Numbered from the stretch's first letter, positions 47,768 through 58,205 are shown. The stretch: DNA of 64,000 nt from Jatrophihabitans cynanchi (GCF_027247405.1 NZ_CP097463.1:2852001-2916000), one strand, 5' to 3'. A program made the numbers and translations. The notes: a model not told the origin generated them from the sequence alone.

Positions 47768-48694
47768 ATGAGCCTTCGCCGCCCCGCCGCCGTGATCGCC
47801 CTGTGCTGCTCGCTCGCCTGGGCCGCGCTGGTGGCGACCCGCATCGCCGACCGTCCGGCGAGCACCACCGCGGGACACCCGGAACACACCCTGTCGGACG
47901 TCACCGTCCCGTGGCCCGCGCACGGCCAGGCGGCGCTCGCGGTGGACGGTCGCGGTGACCTCGGCGCGTCCGGTGGCAGCCGGCCGGTGCCGATCGCGAG
48001 CCTGGCCAAGATGATGACCGCCTACCTGGTGCTGGCCGATCACCCGCTGGGCGGCGACGAGCGCGGCTTCACCGTCACCTTCCAGGACCAGGACGTGCTC
48101 GACTGGAAGCTGCGCAACGGCGGCGACCAGTCGCTCGTCCGCGTCGAGGCCGGCGAGGTGATGGACGAGCGGCAACTGCTCGAGGCGCTGTTGCTGCCCT
48201 CGGCGAACAACATCGCGATCGTGCTCGCCGTACACGAGGCGGGCAGCGTCACGGCGTTCGTGCGGCGGATGAACGACACCGCCGACCGGCTGGGCATGAA
48301 GGACACCACCTACACCGACCCGAGCGGGCTGGACGCCGGCACCGTCTCGACCGCCCCCGACCAGTTGCGCCTGGTCCGTACCGCGCTGCGGGACGCGACG
48401 TTCGCGGACATCGTCTCGATGCCGTCGACGTCGCTGCCGGTGGTCGGCGAGGTGGAGAACACCAACCCGCTGCTGCGGCTGCCCGGCTTCCTCGGGGTCA
48501 AGACCGGTTCGGACGACGCGGCCGGTGGCTGCCTGGCCTTTGCCGCTGTCCGGCGGGTCGGCGGCCGGCAGGTGACCGTGCTCGGCGTGGTGCTCGGGCA
48601 GCGGGACGGGCCGCTGCTGGCGGCGGCCGCCCGGGCTGCCCGGCCGCTCGCCGAGGCGGGCTTCCGCGCCGCCGAGACGCCGGGTTCGCGCTGA
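47768..48694 (+). CDS. D-alanyl-D-alanine carboxypeptidase (serine-type, PBP5-like)
   Basis: An exported peptidoglycan enzyme that trims pentapeptide stems. An N-terminal signal or anchor helix (about residues 6-25) is followed by the three penicillin-binding motifs: SxxK in IASLAKMMT, SxN in LPSANN and KTG in GVKTGSDD. At 308 residues it is short for the class, as the C-terminal anchor domain is missing. GTG 47759 is an alternative start. It is divergent from an OmpR-type two-component system that may control it. Confidence 0.9.
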   Translation: MSLRRPAAVIALCCSLAWAALVATRIADRPASTTAGHPEHTLSDVTVPWPAHGQAALAVDGRGDLGASGGSRPVPIASLAKMMTAYLVLADHPLGGDERGFTVTFQDQDVLDWKLRNGGDQSLVRVEAGEVMDERQLLEALLLPSANNIAIVLAVHEAGSVTAFVRRMNDTADRLGMKDTTYTDPSGLDAGTVSTAPDQLRLVRTALRDATFADIVSMPSTSLPVVGEVENTNPLLRLPGFLGVKTGSDDAAGGCLAFAAVRRVGGRQVTVLGVVLGQRDGPLLAAAARAARPLAEAGFRAAETPGSR

Positions 48695-48704
48695 CAGGCC
48701 GCCG

Positions 48705-48731
48705 CTTGCACTCTCCGGGGGCGAGTGCCAG
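48705..48731. promoter_or_regulatory. Upstream CIRCE-like element (groEL)
   Basis: CTTGCACTC-N9-GAGTGCCAG matches the CIRCE consensus TTAGCACTC-N9-GAGTGCTAA at 14 of 18 positions. The 9-nt spacer is exact. HrcA is the known repressor of CIRCE. Confidence 0.6.
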
Positions 48732-48738
48732 ACTTGCG

Positions 48739-48765
48739 TTAGCACTCGGCTATGCTGAGTGCCAA
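48739..48765. promoter_or_regulatory. CIRCE element (groEL)
   Basis: TTAGCACTC-N9-GAGTGCCAA differs from the CIRCE consensus at one base. A TATGCT -10-like hexamer lies inside its spacer, so HrcA binding would block the promoter directly. Confidence 0.88.
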
Positions 48766-48794
48766 TCCGGCCAGGGGTGAGGCGCTCGGGATGA

Positions 48795-50529
<1,735 letters not shown>

Positions 50530-50544
50530 AAGCGCAAGCGCGAA

Positions 50545-50571
50545 GGGGCGGTCCCGATCAGGGGCCGCCCC
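50545..50571. terminator. groEL terminator
   Basis: GGGGCGGTCCC and GGGGCCGCCCC pair over 11 bp (one G-U) around a 5-nt loop. It is followed by CTT and the tandem array. Confidence 0.65.
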
Positions 50572-50573
50572 TT

Positions 50574-50690
50574 CCGCATCCCCGCCCCCCTCCGCATCCC
50601 CGCCCCCCTCCGCATCCCCGCCCCCCTCCGCATCCCCGCCCCCTTTCCGCATCCCCGCCCCCTTTCCGCATCCCCGCCCCCTTTCCGCTG
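50574..50690. repeat. Tandem array of seven 18-19 bp C-rich units
   Basis: Seven units begin at 50574, 50592, 50610, 50628, 50647, 50666 and 50685. The first four have the 18-bp form CCGCATCCCCGCCCCCCT, and the later ones a 19-bp form with CCCTTT. The minus strand has regular runs of four or more G and could form G-quadruplexes. The array is part of the gene-free stretch 50484-50794. Confidence 0.85.
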
Positions 50691-50757
50691 AGTGGCGGGT
50701 TATCCGTTCAGTGGCGGGCTATACGTCGCCACTCAGCGGGAAAGCCGCCACTCAACG
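50685..50757. repeat. Inverted repeat element with GAGTGGCG core
   Basis: CCGCTGAGTGGCG (50685-50697) pairs perfectly with 50727-50739. A second, imperfect pair based on CAGTGGCGG (50709) and CCGCCACTC (50745) interlocks with it. Core and layout match the element at 16365-16436, so they are probably one repeat family. It lies between convergent groEL and the antiporter gene. Confidence 0.65.
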
Positions 50758-50794
50758 GCGCGAGGTGGCCAGCGAGTGCGCGGATGCCGTGCGA

Positions 50795-52660
50795 TCAGCC
50801 GAGCAGCTGGTCCACGAAGCACCAGCGCCACGCCTCGCCCGGCTCGATGCTGCGCATCACCGGGTGGGCGGTCTCGCGATAGTGCCCGGTCGCGTGGCGC
50901 TGCGGCGAGGAGTCGCAGCAGCCCACGTGGCCGCAGGTCAGGCACAGCCGCAGGTGCACCCAGGTGGTGCCGTCGCGCAGGCACTCCTCACACCCTGCCG
51001 GTGTGCGGGCGGTGACCACACGCGGGGCGGCCTGCAGGTGCTCGCAGTCGCCGGCCCGGCGCGCGGCCGTGGTCAACTCGTCGTCGATACGTGAGGCGGC
51101 GTCCTCGACCCGATCGAGCATCGACTCCTCCGTATCGATCGCGGCGAGCGCGGTACGCAAGATCACGTCGTCGTACACGCCGGTGCTGCGCGCCTGCAGG
51201 ATCGAGGCCCGTTCGGCCGCGAGCATCTGCATGCGCAGCCGGCGGTAGGCGGCCGCGGGCGGTTCGATCTCGGTCTGCGACCTGCCGAGCTGCTCCCAGA
51301 TCTGATTGGTGCGCCGCGTCGCTCGCTCGCGCAGTTGGGCGATGACCTCCGGCGAGTCCTCCGGTGTCACCGCCAGGTCGAGCACCTGCAGTCCCTCGCG
51401 AGCGGCGGCGGTGACGAGCGCGGCGGTCTGCAGCGCGTCCTCGGCGGCGTCCGGGCCGGGCAGCCCGAGACGCCGTACCAGCCAGGGCAGGGTCAGTCCC
51501 TGGATCAGCAACGTCCCGGCGACGACGGTGAACGCGGCCAGGGCGAGCAGGTCCCGCTCGGGGGTGTCCGCGGGCAGCACGAACACCGCGGCCAGCGTGA
51601 CGACACCGCGCATGCCTGCCCAGGAGACGATCGCGGCCACCGCCCACGGCCACTGGTTGCCGCGGAGCACCCGGATCGTGGCGGTCGCGCCGAAGACGTA
51701 GACGATGCGGACGATCACCGTGGCCACGAGCACCAGGGCGCACGGCGGGACGATGTGCGTCCACGGCAGGTGCTCGGAGCGCACCCCGTCCAGCAGCCGC
51801 CTGATCTGCAGCCCGATGAGCAGGAAGACCACGTTCTCCAGCAGGAACTGGACGGTGCGCCAGTTGATGTTCTCGGCGATCCGCGAACTTGCCGTCTGCA
51901 GCACCGGCGCGGCGTGCCCGAGCATCAGCCCGGTGACCACGACCGCGAGCACGCCGGACGAATGGAGCTGCTGCGCCGGCAGGAAGGCGACGTACGGCGC
52001 GGCGAACGAGAGCGTGGTGTCCAGCACCGGGTCGGTGATGCGCTTGCGGATCAGGGCTAGCACCAGCGCCGCGACGTAGCCGACGATCAGGCCGCCGCCG
52101 GCTTCGCGGACGAAATCCCAGCCGACGTGCCACGGCGAGACGGACGCCGACAGCGCGGCGATCGCCGTGTTCAGGGCGACGAGCGCGGTGGCGTCGTTGA
52201 CCAGGCTCTCGCCTTCCAGAATGGACACGATGCGCCTGGGCATGCCGACCCGCCGCGCCACCGTGGTGGCGGCCACGGCGTCCGGGGGCGCCACGACAGC
52301 GCCGAGCGCGAACGCGGCGGCGAGCGAGACGCCGGGCACGACCCACCAGGACACGAAGCCGATCGCGACGGTGGAGAACGCGACGAGGCCGACCGAGAGC
52401 AGTGCGATCGGGCGCCGGTTGGTGCGGAAGTCGACGAGGCTGGTGCGGATCGCGGCCGCGTACAGCAGCGGCGGCAGCAGCCCGATCAGGACCAGGTCGG
52501 GGGTGAGCTGGATGTCCGGGAAGTGCGGGACGTACGAGAGCCCGACGCCGACCACGACCAGCACGAGCGGTTCGCTCAGGCCGATGCGGCGCGCACCGCC
52601 GGCGACGAAGCCGACCACGGCCACGATCGCCAGGATGTCCAGCGCGGCATGCACCGGCAC
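50795..52660 (-). CDS. Na+/H+ antiporter (NhaP/CPA1 type) with C-terminal UBP zinc finger
   Basis: About 12 membrane helices in the first ~400 residues form a CPA1 exchanger; the conserved VNDATALV segment holds the ion-binding Asp. A cytoplasmic helical region (about 420-540) follows. The last ~70 residues are a UBP-type zinc finger: CEEC, then CLTCGHVGCCDSS, H-A-T-G-H and HPVMRSIEPGEAWRWC. At 621 residues, this is a fusion of an ion exchanger with a domain best known for binding ubiquitin C-termini. Starts GTG 52660 and GTG 52654 are both possible. Confidence 0.88.
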   Translation of the reverse strand: MPVHAALDILAIVAVVGFVAGGARRIGLSEPLVLVVVGVGLSYVPHFPDIQLTPDLVLIGLLPPLLYAAAIRTSLVDFRTNRRPIALLSVGLVAFSTVAIGFVSWWVVPGVSLAAAFALGAVVAPPDAVAATTVARRVGMPRRIVSILEGESLVNDATALVALNTAIAALSASVSPWHVGWDFVREAGGGLIVGYVAALVLALIRKRITDPVLDTTLSFAAPYVAFLPAQQLHSSGVLAVVVTGLMLGHAAPVLQTASSRIAENINWRTVQFLLENVVFLLIGLQIRRLLDGVRSEHLPWTHIVPPCALVLVATVIVRIVYVFGATATIRVLRGNQWPWAVAAIVSWAGMRGVVTLAAVFVLPADTPERDLLALAAFTVVAGTLLIQGLTLPWLVRRLGLPGPDAAEDALQTAALVTAAAREGLQVLDLAVTPEDSPEVIAQLRERATRRTNQIWEQLGRSQTEIEPPAAAYRRLRMQMLAAERASILQARSTGVYDDVILRTALAAIDTEESMLDRVEDAASRIDDELTTAARRAGDCEHLQAAPRVVTARTPAGCEECLRDGTTWVHLRLCLTCGHVGCCDSSPQRHATGHYRETAHPVMRSIEPGEAWRWCFVDQLLG

Positions 52661-52689
52661 ATTGTTGCCTGCCGCGCGAGGCTGTGCGG

Positions 52690-53129
52690 TCAGCCGGTGC
52701 CCGGTTCGGCCGCCACGAAGATGCAGAACGGGTGTCCGGCCGGGTCGGCGAACACGTAGAGCGGCTCCTGCGGATCGGCGAACCGGTCGTGACGGACCTC
52801 GCCGCCGAGCTGTTGGACGCGGTCGCGCTGGCGGCCCAGTTCGTCGGCGGAGGGCACCCGCAGGTCCAGGTGCAACTGCTGCGGGATGCCGGCGTCCGGC
52901 CACGTCGTCGGGGGCAGCGACTCGACCTGCTGGAAGCCGAGCCGTCCCGGGCCGTTCGGATCGCGCAGGATCAACCAGTCGTGTCCGGCCGGGTCGGGCT
53001 CGCCGGCCGGGGCGTCTCATCGCCGGCCCGGTACTCGTAGCCCAGCAGTTGGCGGTAGAACTCGGCGAGACCGCGGGCGTCGGTCGTGTCCAGGACCACC
53101 GAGTTCAGGACGGGGAAGGCGTCTGTCAT
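52690..53129 (-). pseudogene. VOC/glyoxalase family gene with a 1-bp frameshift
   Basis: Two overlapping frames together give a normal VOC (glyoxalase/dioxygenase-like) protein. Frame one runs from ATG 53129 (TDAFPVLNSVVLDTTDARG...GYEYRAGDETP). Frame two continues PAGEPDPAGHDWLILRDPNG to GHPFCIFVAAEPGTG at 52690. Adding one base to the GGGG run at 53009-53012 joins them exactly. So either the gene has lost a base or the sequence has an error. A protein from an internal start near 52974 would lack half of the fold. Confidence 0.8.
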
Positions 53130-53231
53130 GCCCTACAGTCTGCGACCGGGTCGGCCGTGCCGCACCGATCTTCCTGCAGTTGGTGCCGGATCCGGTCGCA
53201 GCCGCAACCACGTCGCGCATGTCGATGCCGG

Positions 53232-53537
53232 TCAGTCCTCCGGCGCCACCTCCGCCAGCCGCTGCAGCGTCAGTACGGCCTTGGCGCGCAATTGCGCGGC
53301 GTCGATCCCGTTCACCTGGGCGCGCAGCCCGTCGTCCGCGACGTAGTCGTCGACATCGAAGAAGAAGTCTTCGAGTAGGCGGAACACTGGTTCTGGCCAG
53401 TTCGTGGCGTCTCGCTTGTACTGCGCGAGGAAGTTGTGTTCGAGCGTCTCTGCACTTGTGTCTCCGCTGACGAAGCGCTGCAGAAGTGCCCGGTACGGGG
53501 TGAGGGAGTCGCATCCGTAGTCGACGAATTCAGCCAC
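53232..53537 (-). CDS. Immunity protein, colicin D immunity-like
   Basis: A 101-residue acidic protein lying directly downstream of the toxin gene and overlapping it by 8 bp, so the pair is translationally coupled. LLQRFVSGDTSAETLEHNFLAQY, LLEDFFFDVDDYVADD and AAQLRAKAVLTLQRL fit the colicin D/ImmD-type helical immunity fold, which blocks the tRNase active site with acidic residues. The family assignment rests on pattern and context, not on a search. Confidence 0.65.
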   Translation of the reverse strand: MAEFVDYGCDSLTPYRALLQRFVSGDTSAETLEHNFLAQYKRDATNWPEPVFRLLEDFFFDVDDYVADDGLRAQVNGIDAAQLRAKAVLTLQRLAEVAPED

Positions 53538-54909
53538 CGCCCAGCACCCCTTTCGTGGTGACGTAGAGCAACTGCTTGGGCGACATCATCCAACCGCTGA
53601 TGAAGCTACCGTCCAGCTTCTGGATCACCACAAGCATCGATTGTGCGTCGTAGTTGAGGATGACAGTCTGGCCGTGATACCTGCCGATAATGCGTGCTGT
53701 CGCAGGCCGGGCTACGAAGTCAGCAAGGCGATGTTCGAAGGCATCGAAGCCTTCGCGACCTCGCGGCAGGCGGATCCCGAAGTCGCTTGCGTGTTTGAAG
53801 TGGCTTTCGATCTGAGCGCGCGGCAGGCGGAGCGGCACGTCCGGCACTTCGGCTGCTGCTTCCAGGCGAGCGGCGGCCGCTTGCTCGGTCGTGGTGGCGG
53901 CGGCGACCGAGCGGGTCTGCGCCATGACCGGTCGAGCGGTCAGCAACGGGCGAAGGGACCTGCTGATCTCGGCGCAGCGCGGCGCGAGCCGGCCGATCGC
54001 CGCAGCACCGTCATGCGCCAGCCCGGCGAGGCGCGCAAGGATGGTGCTGATGCGCGCCGCGGTCGCCGCGATCCGGGCCACTTCGGCGCCCTGGGTCGGT
54101 GCCTGCGCGGCGCCGAACGAGACGAGGCTCAGCAGCGCACCGCCGCTCTCGATGGCCGCCGTCCAGGCGAGCAAGGTGGTGAGCTCGTGCTCGACCTGGG
54201 CGTGGGCGTGATCCAGGAACTCGGCGAACTCGACACAGTGCATGCCGAGGTCCTTGCACAGCTCGGCCAGTTGCTCGAGCGTGTCGCGTAGGCCGTTGCA
54301 GACGTCGATCGCGGTGTCCGCCTCGGGACTTGCCTGCTGGGCGATCACGTAGACCGCGTCGGCGACGAGATGGCTGGCGTCGTACAGTCCGCACGCACTC
54401 TCGTGCCAGGCGGTGGCGGCGCGATGCAGCCGGTCTTGGTGACCGTTCGGCCAGGCATACCCGACCAGGTGCGAGACCAGCCCCCACCCGGCCGGCCCAC
54501 CGCCCGAGCCCCCGGTCGCTGACGGCAGCGCGCCCAGGAACACCGATCTGCTCCCGTACCCGAGGCCGGCCGGCACCGGTCCCGTCGCGCCTGCCGACGA
54601 ATCCGCCTCGGCCGTTGCGTAGTTGATGCCGGTCCGTTCGAGCAGGTCAGCCAGCTGCAAGGCGGCGTTCAGCGCGTCCTGGACGCCACCGAGCGCTGCC
54701 CTCGCAGCCTCGTCGTAGGACGCCGCCCACCCCCGCGCGGCGGCGTCCGACCCGGCCATCGACGCCAGCCCGGACAGGCGGGCCGTCAGCGCCTGCGCCG
54801 CATCCTGGACCGTGCCGGAGACCGAGTCCCCGACGGCCGATCCGGCGGCGAGGTAGCCGGCCGGATCGACCGCGAGCGCGCCACCCATCTCTGCCTCCGA
54901 ATCGGACAT
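53530..54909 (-). CDS. Polymorphic toxin: WXG-like leader and colicin D-like tRNase C-terminus
   Basis: The first ~95 residues are a helical, Ala-rich ESX/WXG-type leader, without a Sec signal peptide. A long helical middle follows (about 150-340). The last ~90 residues fit the colicin D nuclease pattern: HFKHASDFGI (candidate catalytic His), AFEHRLADFVARPATARIIGRYHGQTVILNY, then GSFISGWMMSPKQLL. Colicin D cleaves tRNA-Arg in the anticodon loop. The immunity gene overlaps the 3' end. Type VII export and tRNA cleavage are inferred; no secretion genes are in the window. 459 residues. Confidence 0.7.
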   Translation of the reverse strand: MSDSEAEMGGALAVDPAGYLAAGSAVGDSVSGTVQDAAQALTARLSGLASMAGSDAAARGWAASYDEAARAALGGVQDALNAALQLADLLERTGINYATAEADSSAGATGPVPAGLGYGSRSVFLGALPSATGGSGGGPAGWGLVSHLVGYAWPNGHQDRLHRAATAWHESACGLYDASHLVADAVYVIAQQASPEADTAIDVCNGLRDTLEQLAELCKDLGMHCVEFAEFLDHAHAQVEHELTTLLAWTAAIESGGALLSLVSFGAAQAPTQGAEVARIAATAARISTILARLAGLAHDGAAAIGRLAPRCAEISRSLRPLLTARPVMAQTRSVAAATTTEQAAAARLEAAAEVPDVPLRLPRAQIESHFKHASDFGIRLPRGREGFDAFEHRLADFVARPATARIIGRYHGQTVILNYDAQSMLVVIQKLDGSFISGWMMSPKQLLYVTTKGVLGGG

Positions 54910-55004
54910 ATCGGCCGGGCAGAGCCTATGCGAATCACGGGCCCGCTGGCGGGGCTGTGGACAAGGGTGATTCTCGACCGCGCCGGACGGAAGCGCCGCG
55001 GCCG

Positions 55005-55574
55005 CTAGGTCTTGAGCGGGTAGCTCGGTCGGGGGTCGTGTGCGGTGTTGCGGATGGGGGTTTGGTTGCCTGTCCAGGCGGGTGGGATCCAGTGTGGGAT
55101 GCCTCCCCTGCCGGCTACGCCGTCATTGGCGGGGGGACTCCCATTGAGCATGCGGCACACCCAGCCGAGGCGTTCGAACGTGCGGTGGTGGTAGGTGCAG
55201 AGTAGGCAGCCGTTGTCGATGTGGGTGGGTCCGCCGTCGGCCCAGGGCACGATGTGGTGGACCTGGCAGTGTTGTGGGGGTGCGTCGCAGCCGGGGAATG
55301 AGCAGCCTTTGTCTCGGATGATCAGGGCGTGGCGTTGCTGGCGGGTGAAGATGCGGCAGGGGGTGCCGAGGGCTTCGATGCGCCGGTGTTGGTTGATCCA
55401 GACGGGTTGTACGAGGGTGTCCCCGCCGTCGGCCCACTGCCGGGCGGTGCTGGCGTGCACGATGGTGCCGTGTCCGGTGGTGGCGGTGCCGGTGCCGGTG
55501 AGGAACGCCTCGCGGGTCATGCTGAGTAGCAGGGTGCTGCTGATGCCGCCGCAGTCGGGCAGCAGTTCGGCGCG
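55005..55574 (-). pseudogene. DUF222-HNH endonuclease gene, 3' part
   Basis: This is the C-terminal half of a DUF222-HNH protein. The HNH nuclease site is intact: CSFPGCDAPP, QVHHIVPWADGG, DNGCLLCTYHHRTF. It continues the frame of 58722-59516 exactly when the insertion and one 6-bp copy of GGCGCG are removed, giving 452 codons. DUF222-HNH genes are common, multicopy and often linked to mobile DNA in actinobacteria. No start codon of its own precedes the domain except ATG 55520. Confidence 0.85.
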
Positions 55575-55605
55575 CTATCTGTCAAGTCAAATGAGACAGT
55601 TGTGG

Positions 55606-56350
55606 TCAGTTGATTTGGGGTTGAAGGTCGGGCTGGTTGATCCAGAACTGGATCGGCATGACCGGCGGGTGTGGTCGGCGGCCGAACCGGTCGGGGTGGG
55701 CGTGGTAGGCCGCAGTCAGCGTGTTCTGCCGCTGTTGATCGATCGCGTCGGCGGTGCCGAAGTGCACCGACGCGGGTGTATGCCAGGCGATGCCGGAATG
55801 CCGATGAATGTAGTTGTACTCGTGGAAGAAGCCGGCGCAGAACTGTCGGGCGTGCGCGAGCGAGGTGAACGAGGACGGGAACTCGGGCAGGTACTTCAGG
55901 GTCTTGAACTGCGCCTCGGAGAACGGGTTGTCATTGGACACGCGGGGTCGGGAGTGGGAGCGGGTGACGCCCAGGTCGGTCAGCAGCGCCGAGACGGGTT
56001 TGGAGGTCATCGAGGTGCCGCGGTCGGCGTGCACGGTATGCGGGACGGCGCCGTTGCGGTAGATCGCCTCGGCGATGAAGTCCTTAGCCAGCAGGGAATC
56101 CTCGACCGGGCTGACGATCCAGGACGGGTTGAACCGGGAGAAGATGTCGATCAGCACGTACAGCTGGAACCAGATCCCCTTGGCCGGTCCGCGCAGCTTG
56201 GTGATGTCCCAGGTCCACACCTGCGACGGGCCGTCGGCGAGCAGTTCGGGTTTCACTTTGGCCGGGTGGGTGGCCTGCCGTCGGCGTTCACGGCTCTGCC
56301 CAGCCTCGCGTGCGATCCGGTACATGCTCGAGGCCGAGCACAGGTAGCGG
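55606..56350 (-). pseudogene. IS3-family transposase orfB, 3' part
   Basis: The catalytic DDE integrase core is present: Asp in VWTWDITKL, Asp in HTVHADRGTSM and Glu in NPFSEAQFKTLKYL. The 5' end is cut off by the IS256 element after the codons for RYL. Joining it to 57939-58205 restores a 333-residue OrfB. The C-terminal tail ends FWINQPDLQPQIN. Confidence 0.85.
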
Positions 56351-57938
56351 GCGTGTCAGATGGTCTGTGTGAGGGGTTGAGCTAACCCCGTGCGGGAGGC
56401 TCCTGCGGGAGCTGTCGCACAGATCGGAGAACACGATCATGACGATCACGATGATGCCGGGCGGCCGGGCCGCTGCGGTGAACGAGGTGCCGTCGGCGGT
56501 GGCCGATCAGCTGGTGTCGGCGACACTGGAGGACATGGCCAAGCGCAGCCGCAAGGACGAGCCGGTGCCACCGGCGCGGGTGGCGGCGCGCAAGCTGGTG
56601 GCCGAGATGGCCGGGCAGGGCTGGCTGGACGATCTGATGTCGAAGGTCGGTGACGACGGTGTCGCGTTGACCGGCGACGGCGGGTTCCTGCCGGAGATGA
56701 TCAAGGCGGTGCTCGAGCGTGGACTCGAGGCCGAGCTCACCGATCACTTGGGCTACGAGCGTGGTGACCCGGCCGGGGCCGGGTCTGGCAACTCCCGTAA
56801 CGGGTCGACGCCGAAGACGTTGTTGACCGAGGTCGGGCCGGTCGATCTGGACACGCCGCGGGATCGGGTCGGCAGCTTCACGCCCCGGCTGGTACCGAAG
56901 GGGACCCGCCGCCTCGGCGGCCTGTCGGACATGATCATCAGCCTCTATGCCGGTGGGATGACGGTGCGCGACATCGGCCACCACCTGCAGCGGGTCTATG
57001 GCACCGAGCTGTCCCATGACACGATCTCCAAGATCACCGACGAGGTCCTCGAAGAGGTCAAGGCCTGGCAGACCCGTCCCCTGGACGCGGTCTATCCGGT
57101 GATCTTCATCGACGCCCTGGTGGTGAAGGTCCGCGACCAGAACGTAGTGCGCAACAAGGCCTGTCACGTGGTGATCGGCGTCGATACCGACGGCGTGAAG
57201 CACGTGCTGGGCTTGTGGGTTCAGCAGCAAGAAGGCGCTCGGTTCTGGAACCAGGTGCTCGGCGAGCTGCGCAACCGCGGAGTGCGCGACGTGCTGATCG
57301 CCTGCTGCGACGGCCTGGTCGGGCTGCCAGAGGCGGTCGAGTCGACCTGGCCGCAGACAGTGGTGCAGACCTGCGTGGTCCACCTGATTCGCGCCTCGCT
57401 GCGTTACGTGTCCTACAACGACCGCAAGGCCGTCGCTGCGGCGCTCAAGCCGATCTACACCGCGGTCAACGCCGACGCCGCCTTCGACGAGCTCACCACG
57501 TTCGCCGACTCCGAACTCGGCAAGAAGTACGGCGCCACCGTCGCAGCGTGGGAACGAGCCTGGGACCGGTTCGTGCCGTTCCTGGCCTTCCCACTGGAGG
57601 TTCGCAAGGTCATCTACACCACCAACTCGATCGAGTCGTTGAACTACCAGCTCCGCAAGATCATCAAGAACCGTGGCCAGTTCCCCAATGACGACGCCAT
57701 CATCAAGCTCATCTGGCTGGCCATCCTCGACATCGAAGACAAGCGCGCCGCTCTGCGAGAGAAGGACAAAGGCAAGCCGGCGAACAAGCGCACCGCCCCG
57801 CCCCGCCTGATCGAAGGCGCCACCACCACCGGCTGGCGCGCCGCCATCAACGCCCTCGACCTGGCCTACCCCGGCCGGCTCCCCGCCGGCCTCTAACCCA
57901 ACGATCTTGACCACTTACACAGAAGACTTGACAGGCTC
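56351..57938 (+). mobile_element. IS256-family insertion sequence
   Basis: The element has related ends (TGTCA-N5-TCTGTGT at both sides, inverted) and is flanked by the direct repeat CAGGTAGCGG at 56341-56350 and 57939-57948, consistent with the 8-9 bp duplication of IS256. It carries one intact transposase gene on the plus strand and lies inside orfB of the IS3-family element. Confidence 0.85.
56439..57896 (+). CDS. IS256-family (Mutator-like) transposase
   Basis: It mobilises the element by a copy-out mechanism through a circular intermediate. The DDE residues are likely Asp in VIFIDALVVKVR, Asp in IACCDGLVGLPEA and Glu in TTNSIESLNYQLRK; the VVQTCVVHLIRASLRYV block is a family hallmark. 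At 485 residues it is somewhat long (usual 390-430) because of the N-terminus, with ATG 56454 or later as alternatives. No stop or frameshift is seen, so it is probably active. Confidence 0.94.
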   Translation: MTITMMPGGRAAAVNEVPSAVADQLVSATLEDMAKRSRKDEPVPPARVAARKLVAEMAGQGWLDDLMSKVGDDGVALTGDGGFLPEMIKAVLERGLEAELTDHLGYERGDPAGAGSGNSRNGSTPKTLLTEVGPVDLDTPRDRVGSFTPRLVPKGTRRLGGLSDMIISLYAGGMTVRDIGHHLQRVYGTELSHDTISKITDEVLEEVKAWQTRPLDAVYPVIFIDALVVKVRDQNVVRNKACHVVIGVDTDGVKHVLGLWVQQQEGARFWNQVLGELRNRGVRDVLIACCDGLVGLPEAVESTWPQTVVQTCVVHLIRASLRYVSYNDRKAVAAALKPIYTAVNADAAFDELTTFADSELGKKYGATVAAWERAWDRFVPFLAFPLEVRKVIYTTNSIESLNYQLRKIIKNRGQFPNDDAIIKLIWLAILDIEDKRAALREKDKGKPANKRTAPPRLIEGATTTGWRAAINALDLAYPGRLPAGL

Positions 57939-58205
57939 CAGGTAGCGGCCCTCGTCCAGTTCCCGCGCCCAGATCTGCCCGATCGACAGGTCCGCGTAGA
58001 CCGGGCTGTTGATCAGCGTGAGCACCGCCGCCCGCTCAGCCACCGTCAGGGCCTGACCGTTGTCCGGCACCGCCCGCGCCGGCCGCGGGCCATGAACCGG
58101 TCCGCGGGCGTGCCGGTAGTGCGTCGCGCGGGACCGGCCGACAAGCACGCACGCCTTCTTGATCGATACCTCGGCGCTACGGAGTTCGGCGAACGCGGTG
58201 TTCAT
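57939..58205 (-). pseudogene. IS3-family transposase orfB, 5' part
   Basis: This is the N-terminal HTH_21-like segment, with CVLVGRSRATHYRHARG and SIGQIWARELDEGRYL, broken after 89 codons by the IS256 element. ATG overlaps the orfA stop by 4 nt (ATGA), so orfB could be made by reinitiation. After the insertion point it runs on only a few codons to a stop. Confidence 0.85.

Noticed and set aside
50574-50690. Possible CRISPR array
   Set aside because: Head-to-tail C-rich units without spacers; a simple tandem repeat.
58202-58205. Programmed -1 frameshift between orfA and orfB
   Set aside because: No slippery A-run or similar site is present; the ATGA overlap fits reinitiation better.
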